Source: a virus. Taken from it: a DNA stretch of 34,987 bases. Below the pieces are notes generated by a model that saw nothing but the letters and a program-made list of their open reading frames with translations, made no database searches and was not told the DNA's origin. This document shows positions 29,630 to 34,987 of the stretch, piece by piece. The position numbers were made by a program, and so were the translations under genes. Within the stretch, counting starts at the first letter, position 1; the number at the start of each line of letters is the position of its first letter. The stretch is from positions 1-34,987 of IMG/VR virus record IMGVR_UViG_3300037585_002230; one strand, written 5' to 3'.

Positions 29630-29818
29630 TTAGCCGGTTGTTACTAAACGCAGCAGCAAAATTATGATCGTGGCAGATGTACCGATCACCACAGCCTCGA
29701 TGCGTTTGACCCGGTTAAACAGATCTTTGAACTGGATCCGCATTTCAGTCTGCATGGCAACAACTTCCTTCTCCAATCCGTCGATGCGCTGATGGGCTGA
29801 TTGTACTGTTTGCTTCAT
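29630..29818 (-). CDS. XhlA-like small coiled-coil membrane protein, 62 aa
   Basis: An N-terminal coiled coil (AHQRIDGLEKEVVAMQTEMRIQFKDLFNRVKRIE) is followed by one C-terminal membrane helix (VIGTSATIIILLLRLV). This is the layout of XhlA-like proteins found with phage holins. The context among lysis-cassette genes supports that role. No catalytic site is expected. Confidence 0.5.
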   Translation of the reverse strand: MKQTVQSAHQRIDGLEKEVVAMQTEMRIQFKDLFNRVKRIEAVVIGTSATIIILLLRLVTTG

Positions 29819-29841
29819 TTTTTTATTCCGACTTTAATTGC

Positions 29842-30150
29842 CTATACCGCCGTTGATCCACTCATTTCGTCTTGAGCCATGACCCATGAATAACACTTAT
29901 CCAAGAAGGCATCGCCTGATGAACTGTTGACGGCATCGAGTGGCGCATTGAAGCGCTTGAAGTCTACCTCTCTGGTATCGTCGGTTAAGTTTGTGCCTGT
30001 CGCGTAGCCGCTCAAGTCAATCATGACGCTGAACTTTGGGTCATCCCCACGTTGACGAGACACAGCCGCTGTCACGATGCGGTAGTATGCGTTATTAAAT
30101 GCAATGCCGTACTGGCTTGCGCCTTCTGCGATGTTGTGCTGTATAGCCAT
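29842..30150 (-). CDS. Tail-fibre-adjacent protein, 102 aa
   Basis: The protein begins MAIQHNIAEGASQYGIAFNNAYYRIVTAAVSRQ and is beta-rich with no membrane segment. AAAGGAGC lies before the ATG. It lies directly after the tail fibre gene; small proteins at this place in marine podoviruses are often virion parts or fibre chaperones. The function is not recognised. Confidence 0.6.
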   Translation of the reverse strand: MAIQHNIAEGASQYGIAFNNAYYRIVTAAVSRQRGDDPKFSVMIDLSGYATGTNLTDDTREVDFKRFNAPLDAVNSSSGDAFLDKCYSWVMAQDEMSGSTAV

Positions 30151-30162
30151 TTGGATGCTCCT

Positions 30163-33100
30163 TTAGGCGTAAGTTAGTTCTGATGTGGTAATACTAGTAG
30201 TCCACCTGATATTGGTTGATGCTGCACCAGTTGCTTGAACCTTGAGACAGCCATTAGTCGTGTCAGCGGATAACGCCAGACCCCATGACGGGGTGTTACT
30301 AATTGCTGTAACCGTTGAAGAAACAAGAGTAGTTGTGCCAGCATTAGCTTCTCTACGTATTAAACCCTCGATTTTCCATGCGGCACAAGCTGTGCCATCA
30401 CCTGCTTTTTGACGAGCTACGATAGTACCATGAAAGGCGTAAGCACTGTTGTTGGGTAGAACGATTTGATTAGCAGTACCCGCACTCGGTGTGCTTTGGT
30501 GATTTGTAACCATTGCAGTGGCAGTGGCATCAGTTGTATCAGCCATCAATGGATATAAGCCAATTTGAGCATCACCCTGATTGGCATGCTGACTGCCAGA
30601 AAACTTAATAGATGACTGGATATTGTTCTGACCAGCGTTCCCAATACAGATTGAATACGTTGCTGAAGCTAAAGAGTTACGACCAAGAGAAACAGAAGAG
30701 TCTCCAGTGGCGAATGTTTGAGCGCCAAAGGCGTAAGCCATTGAATTAGTAGCATTTGCTCCAAACCCAAATGCCCCGCTGTTAGAACTACTTGCTTTTG
30801 CCCAATTCATTATGGCAGCGGCCCCAGACGCAGTAGCGCCGTAGCTGCTTGAGTTGCTAGCTATAGCCCCAGCCAGACTATCGGCCCCTGATGCACGAGA
30901 TTTTGCAAACGCGACGGCTGAGTTTGCCCCAGCCACCGACTGATAACCAACGGCAGTGCCGTAGCTTGCGGCGCTGACTAGCGCTGATTGACCAAGGGCC
31001 AAACCATACTGCGAATAAACTTGTGCGCTTTTGCCAATTGCATAACCGCCAATGGCGCTCTGAACAATGCCCCCAACAGCGAAACTATCTTGGCTATCTG
31101 CTGTCCCGTCAACCATCGCAATGGCCTCAGTCCCCGCAGCTGAACTACCCTTCCCAATCGAAACAGCGTTCGTTCCTGTCGTAGTGGGCTTTGTGCCAGT
31201 AGTGTAATTCTCAGCATAAAGATCAGGTGAGCCGCCGCCACCTGAAGCAGCCGCCCAACTTGTCGAGCCATCGCCAGCCGCTGTCAGCACCTGATTTGCA
31301 GAGCCGTCAGCGGTAGGTAGGGTGTAGACAGAGGAAATACGAACGGTATCGCTTGTACTGCCTAGCGTAATTTCGTTAGCTGCTGATGAGGCCGCCGTAT
31401 CGCCGAGTACGATTGCATTCGCGTGGCTAGCCTTAGCTAAATCTCCAAGCGCGATGGCATTGGCTGCTTTAGCTCCATAAGTGCTACTGTTTGTCCCTAT
31501 CACTGCGGCAAAAGCATCAGTCGCTTCGACAAAACTCGTCCCCAATGCGACCCCTGATGTCCCTGCGTTGACCTTCGCATTGTCTCCGATTGCGATGGCT
31601 TGCGTTGCCCCCGTTGTCACATGTGCCTGCACACCAATTGCAACCGACATAGCACCTTCTACTTTGGCTAAGTAGCCCATCGCCACGCTGTCTCCCGCGC
31701 TGACCACTACACTACCACCAATCCCCACACTGTCATTTCCAGTCACATTTGGCGCTGTGTCATTTGAATAATTTTCTTTTATAAGGGTGAAACCACCACT
31801 TGCAGCCGCCCACTCAGCCGCTGATGCCCCACTGTTTACAGTAAGCACTTGCCCTGCGGTTCCAAGGCTTGCGGGGATATTGGTAGCAATGTCCCTGCCA
31901 TCTACCGTCCCTGAGACAGTTATATCTCCCGTAACATCTACACCACCAGCCTGACTTTTTAGCTTCTCGGAACCATAGTGATATATCTGCACTTCGCCTG
32001 TGCTGCCATCTGCTTTAAAATAATCAGTAATACCTCCACTGCCATCGTCAGTTTTTATGATTACATCTTTGTCGTTAGCATAATTTTGTATGTATATACT
32101 GTTAGTAAGATTAGTTATAAGGGCGTCTGTATTGTGGTTTATGAAAAAGTCTTGACCTGTCCCAAAAATTGCATTTTCGCCGTCAACAAAGGTTACATCA
32201 CCTGTGAACGTGCCGCCCGCTAAAGGCATTTTTGTGGCAATTGAATTCGTAACAGTGGTGCTAAAGTTAGCATCATCACCAAGCGCCGCAGCCAGTTCAT
32301 TTAATGTATTAAGCGCGGAAGGCGAACTGTCGACTAGATTACTTACAGCCGTATCAGCGTAGTTTGTATAATAAGAACCGTGTTGCCCATCTAATAAATC
32401 AGCATCTAAACCAGAACTTGCTCCATCTACGGTCTTAACCGCCGTTAGTATTTCACTTGCACTCTGATCAGCTGTAGCACTGGCTTCAATACCGTCTAAT
32501 TTGCTTTTAAGGGTATTGGTGAAGTTATTTTGTGTAAGCCCACCATCGCCTACAGAGTAAGTTGTATTCGTATAGTTACCAGAGTGGATATTTGTTGAAC
32601 CTTGATCTGCAGTCCAATCAACATGCTCTGCGGCGACGAAGCCTTGCAGATTGTCGTGATTAACGATTGCTTCGATTTCACTTGCGCTCTGATCTGCGGT
32701 GGCACTGGCCTCTATGGCATTTAACTTGCTGTGGTCTGCGTCAGTGAACACGTTGCTGTCAGTCGCTGCTTCGACTGCCGCTCTTATCTCTGCATCAGTC
32801 TGATCCGCAGTGGCGCTTGCTTCAATGCCGTCCAGTTTTGACTTCAGCGTATTTGTGAAGTTATTCTGAGTTAAACCGCCATCCCCAACAGAATAAGTCG
32901 TATTGGTATCGGTTGAAGCAATGGTTACTGTGTCAGTACCCGCATCTGTTGTAAGCGTAACATTTGAACCCGCCGCTAGTGTAAGTGTATCAGTGGCGGC
33001 ATCAGCTGCTACAGTGCTTTGCCCCGACACAGCAACATTTGAAAAAGCATTTTGATTGGTGTCACCGCCGCTTGTCGCCGCTATAGTCCCATCACTGGCT

Positions 33101-34236
33101 ATAGTAACATTTGTCCCTGCGGTAAGTGCCGCCACTACGTTTGCTGTATCTGTAACGTCTGCGGATGCCTCTATAGCATTTAACTTGCTGTGGTCGGCAT
33201 CGGTGAAAACATTACTGTCTGTCGCAGCCTCGACAGCCGCTCTGATTTCAGCGTTAGATTGATCGGCTGTAGCACCATCTTCGACATTGAGTATTGTGCG
33301 CAAGCTAGAGGCGCTAATTTCCTCTATAACCCCTGCGCCAGAGCTATCTCTGCCCAACACAACATTTGTTGCTGAAACATTCTGAATCTTGGCATACGTT
33401 ACTTGGTCATCGCCAATGTGCGCGGTATCAATTGAGCCATCTACATATTGGTCTGAGTCCACCGAGTTAGCTGACATATGAGCTAGGTCAATTGCGCCGC
33501 TAGCAATATGCTCACTGTCTACTGCATCGTCAGCTATTTTTGCCCCAGTAACCGCATCAGCCGCTATAGTGGTTGCCCCATCTGCTGACGATGTTACGTC
33601 ACCTGTGTGGTTGGGGTGAGAATAATTGTTAGCACTTGCAGCGATACCATCTAATTTTGAATGGTCTGCATCGGTAAACACGTTGCTATCTGATGCAGCT
33701 TCAACTGCCGCACGAACTTCTGCGTTGCTTAAAGCGCCATTGTCAACAGCTTCTGGATTGCCGGTCGAGCTATTGAACCCAAGAACTTTGCCTAAGCGAC
33801 TTGCCTTGGCTGGAAGCGTCATATTATAGCCAGCTGCTTCAGAGTCGGGCGCTTTGATTGATCGATCAATTCTGTCTTGCTGATGCTGGGATATGACCGT
33901 GAGCCGGTCTAATGCATCCTCATGCAATGCCGCCGGGAAGGCATCGTTGGCCACATAGTCAGTGCTCTGCGTAATTGCTGTGTTTCGTAAGATGGTTACG
34001 AGCACACCAGTTCCTGGCGTGTTGCCTGATGTGAATGTGACGTTGCCGCCCCCAGCATCACCAGCCCCGGACACAGTGTAATGCGTGGACAATGTTTGCA
34101 CGGTTTCAACACCAGCTGTGCTCGTCAAAATGACTTTGAGATCTGCATCGGCGTAAATCTTAAAGGCATAGGCAAAGGCTGTGGTGCTATTATTGCCGGT
34201 GTATTGATTGACCGTAGTTGTCGATGAAATCGTCAT
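30163..34236 (-). CDS. Tail fibre with T7-type N-terminus and YadA-like repeats, 1357 aa
   Basis: Residues 1-130 (SSTTTVNQYTGNNSTTAFAYAFKIYA, then DALDRLTVISQHQQDRIDRSI) match the T7 tail fibre attachment domain. Residues about 180-640 contain repeats: three copies of an AEIRAAVEAATDSNVFTDADHSKL unit near residues 190, 345 and 500, and two of a GGLTQNNFTNTLKSKLDGIE unit near 450 and 565. About 825-1210 are YadA-head-like left-handed beta-roll repeats (AIGKSAQVYSQYGLALGQSA and similar). The C-terminus (1225-1357) is a beta-rich tip, likely for receptor binding. The stop of the upstream virion gene overlaps the ATG. Confidence 0.88.
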   Translation of the reverse strand: MTISSTTTVNQYTGNNSTTAFAYAFKIYADADLKVILTSTAGVETVQTLSTHYTVSGAGDAGGGNVTFTSGNTPGTGVLVTILRNTAITQSTDYVANDAFPAALHEDALDRLTVISQHQQDRIDRSIKAPDSEAAGYNMTLPAKASRLGKVLGFNSSTGNPEAVDNGALSNAEVRAAVEAASDSNVFTDADHSKLDGIAASANNYSHPNHTGDVTSSADGATTIAADAVTGAKIADDAVDSEHIASGAIDLAHMSANSVDSDQYVDGSIDTAHIGDDQVTYAKIQNVSATNVVLGRDSSGAGVIEEISASSLRTILNVEDGATADQSNAEIRAAVEAATDSNVFTDADHSKLNAIEASADVTDTANVVAALTAGTNVTIASDGTIAATSGGDTNQNAFSNVAVSGQSTVAADAATDTLTLAAGSNVTLTTDAGTDTVTIASTDTNTTYSVGDGGLTQNNFTNTLKSKLDGIEASATADQTDAEIRAAVEAATDSNVFTDADHSKLNAIEASATADQSASEIEAIVNHDNLQGFVAAEHVDWTADQGSTNIHSGNYTNTTYSVGDGGLTQNNFTNTLKSKLDGIEASATADQSASEILTAVKTVDGASSGLDADLLDGQHGSYYTNYADTAVSNLVDSSPSALNTLNELAAALGDDANFSTTVTNSIATKMPLAGGTFTGDVTFVDGENAIFGTGQDFFINHNTDALITNLTNSIYIQNYANDKDVIIKTDDGSGGITDYFKADGSTGEVQIYHYGSEKLKSQAGGVDVTGDITVSGTVDGRDIATNIPASLGTAGQVLTVNSGASAAEWAAASGGFTLIKENYSNDTAPNVTGNDSVGIGGSVVVSAGDSVAMGYLAKVEGAMSVAIGVQAHVTTGATQAIAIGDNAKVNAGTSGVALGTSFVEATDAFAAVIGTNSSTYGAKAANAIALGDLAKASHANAIVLGDTAASSAANEITLGSTSDTVRISSVYTLPTADGSANQVLTAAGDGSTSWAAASGGGGSPDLYAENYTTGTKPTTTGTNAVSIGKGSSAAGTEAIAMVDGTADSQDSFAVGGIVQSAIGGYAIGKSAQVYSQYGLALGQSALVSAASYGTAVGYQSVAGANSAVAFAKSRASGADSLAGAIASNSSSYGATASGAAAIMNWAKASSSNSGAFGFGANATNSMAYAFGAQTFATGDSSVSLGRNSLASATYSICIGNAGQNNIQSSIKFSGSQHANQGDAQIGLYPLMADTTDATATAMVTNHQSTPSAGTANQIVLPNNSAYAFHGTIVARQKAGDGTACAAWKIEGLIRREANAGTTTLVSSTVTAISNTPSWGLALSADTTNGCLKVQATGAASTNIRWTTSITTSELTYA

Positions 34237-34987
34237 TGATTAAAAGTCTCCATGAGATTTGTCGCGTCATCATAGCGTTTCTGCATCTTCAAACTGAGGC
34301 TATCGCTGTAAGTTGGATCAGCCGTGAGCATGTATGCTTTTGCCAAATTCCGAGCGTTCCTAAAGACAGTATCGATCTGCGTGTGTAAGATTTCACGGGC
34401 CAGATCATCGCCCTGCTTTGTACGCTCGATCAGCTGGTGTATACCTTCTGATTTCAGCAGTTCTTCAACGCCCAGCATTTCAAAGCCTTTAATGCCACCT
34501 TGCAGGGCAAAGACACCGGCGACTTGATGGTAGCGGCTTTCTTCCTCTGGTGAGAGCTCTATCTTTTCCATAAGCTCGCCGCCCATACGATCACCCATTA
34601 AAACCTTGCCGGGCATTTTGGGGCTGTAGCGCACATCAGCAAAGATCTGGGATACCGCGACCACGCGCTTATTGTAATTTTTATTCGTATTGAAATCGTT
34701 GCTGCCAACAGCTGATGAATAAAACGGGCTTAGCAAGTCAGGGCCGCGAGATCCATCAAGCACTTTAACTTGGCCGAAATGATTACGTCTTGGCGGCAAA
34801 GTTTTAGAGAACCCTGGGATCTGTGATTTAATCTGATCGAGGGCAGTCCTTGCATTTCTTACCACGGGATCCCCTTCTAGCACCCCTGGCAAACCCGATT
34901 TTTTAACTTGTGCAACAACGCGCGGAACACCGGATCTAATGAAATTATCAAGAGTGCTGCCAGCGTAGCGTGTTGGATCTTGCAGCG
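34233..34987 (-). CDS. Large internal virion protein, C-terminal part (continues from 1-2699)
   Basis: This is the C-terminal 250 or so residues of the gene whose N-terminal part is at 1-2699, joined across the circular ends. The frame continues beyond the right edge; apparent starts near 34892 are internal. The region (SRGPDLLSPFYSSAVGSNDF, and VFALQGGIKGFEMLGVEELL) is helical and charged. The right copy of the overlap encodes Lys where the left encodes Glu (position 34805 versus 68). It overlaps the tail fibre ATG by three bases. Confidence 0.8.
   Translation of the reverse strand, partial: LQDPTRYAGSTLDNFIRSGVPRVVAQVKKSGLPGVLEGDPVVRNARTALDQIKSQIPGFSKTLPPRRNHFGQVKVLDGSRGPDLLSPFYSSAVGSNDFNTNKNYNKRVVAVSQIFADVRYSPKMPGKVLMGDRMGGELMEKIELSPEEESRYHQVAGVFALQGGIKGFEMLGVEELLKSEGIHQLIERTKQGDDLAREILHTQIDTVFRNARNLAKAYMLTADPTYSDSLSLKMQKRYDDATNLMETFNQ
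34738..34987. repeat. Terminal overlap, right copy (same as 1-250)
   Basis: Right-hand copy of the 250-base overlap, with T at 34805 and T at 34860 against C at 68 and 123. One difference changes Glu to Lys in the encoded virion protein; the other is silent. Confidence 0.93.

Noticed and set aside
32400-33720. CRISPR-like or mobile repeats in the tail fibre region
   Set aside because: The repeats are long, diverged, in frame and encode repeated fibre units; there are no short identical repeats with spacers.
34233-34892. A separate 219-residue gene at the right end
   Set aside because: It is the tail of the large internal virion protein: the frame is open through the overlap and continues to the ATG at 2699.

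Overview
The window is the essentially complete genome of a temperate, podovirus-like tailed phage. The first 250 bases recur as the last 250 (34738-34987) with two substitutions, so the sequence is a circular or circularly permuted unit of about 34,737 bp cut open inside an internal virion protein gene. The host is not shown directly. Several features suggest an alphaproteobacterium, probably marine: a GTA-type 3TM holin, a GH19 endolysin, a DUF6362-like protein, and small lysis-region and tail proteins of the kind seen in marine podoviruses. An integrase lies beside a tRNA 3'-end attP, so the phage is expected to integrate into a tRNA gene.

Layout. (1) Late region, minus strand, from about 18200 leftwards through position 1 and on through the right end to 27808: small and large terminase, a proline-rich small protein, T7/BPP-1-like portal, Bbp19-like protein, scaffold, major capsid, a small head protein, a terminator, tail tubular proteins A and B, GNAT-fold gp13-like protein, gp14-like and larger internal virion proteins, a long tail fibre, small tail/membrane proteins, a 3TM holin, a tiny membrane protein and the endolysin. 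(2) Late-control segment, 18140-18903: a DUF6362-like candidate regulator, a convergent 38-residue very basic peptide with its own promoter, and a strong terminator just before the small terminase. (3) Early operon, minus strand, 22607 to 18460: a Cro-like repressor, a VRR-NUC nuclease, a YhhQ-type queuosine-precursor transporter, a DpdA/TGT-like transglycosylase, zinc-ribbon proteins, two AlpA-like DNA-binding proteins, and a gene carrying a candidate replication origin. (4) Lysogeny and recombination region, plus strand, 22670 to 26345: two regulators, a PD-(D/E)XK exonuclease, a single-strand-annealing-type protein, a Q/P-rich SSB-like protein and a probable excisionase, followed by the convergent integrase and attP.

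How it fits together. The virion parts and gene order are T7-like, but I see no RNA polymerase, DNA polymerase, helicase or primase. The phage must rely on host transcription and replication; two perfect DnaA boxes flanking iterons and an AT-rich stretch at 19038-19245 fit host-driven initiation. The most striking accessory system is the DpdA-like transglycosylase coupled to a YhhQ-type transporter. It suggests that imported 7-deazaguanine precursors are inserted into phage DNA, which would protect it from restriction, without any biosynthetic genes for the base in the genome.
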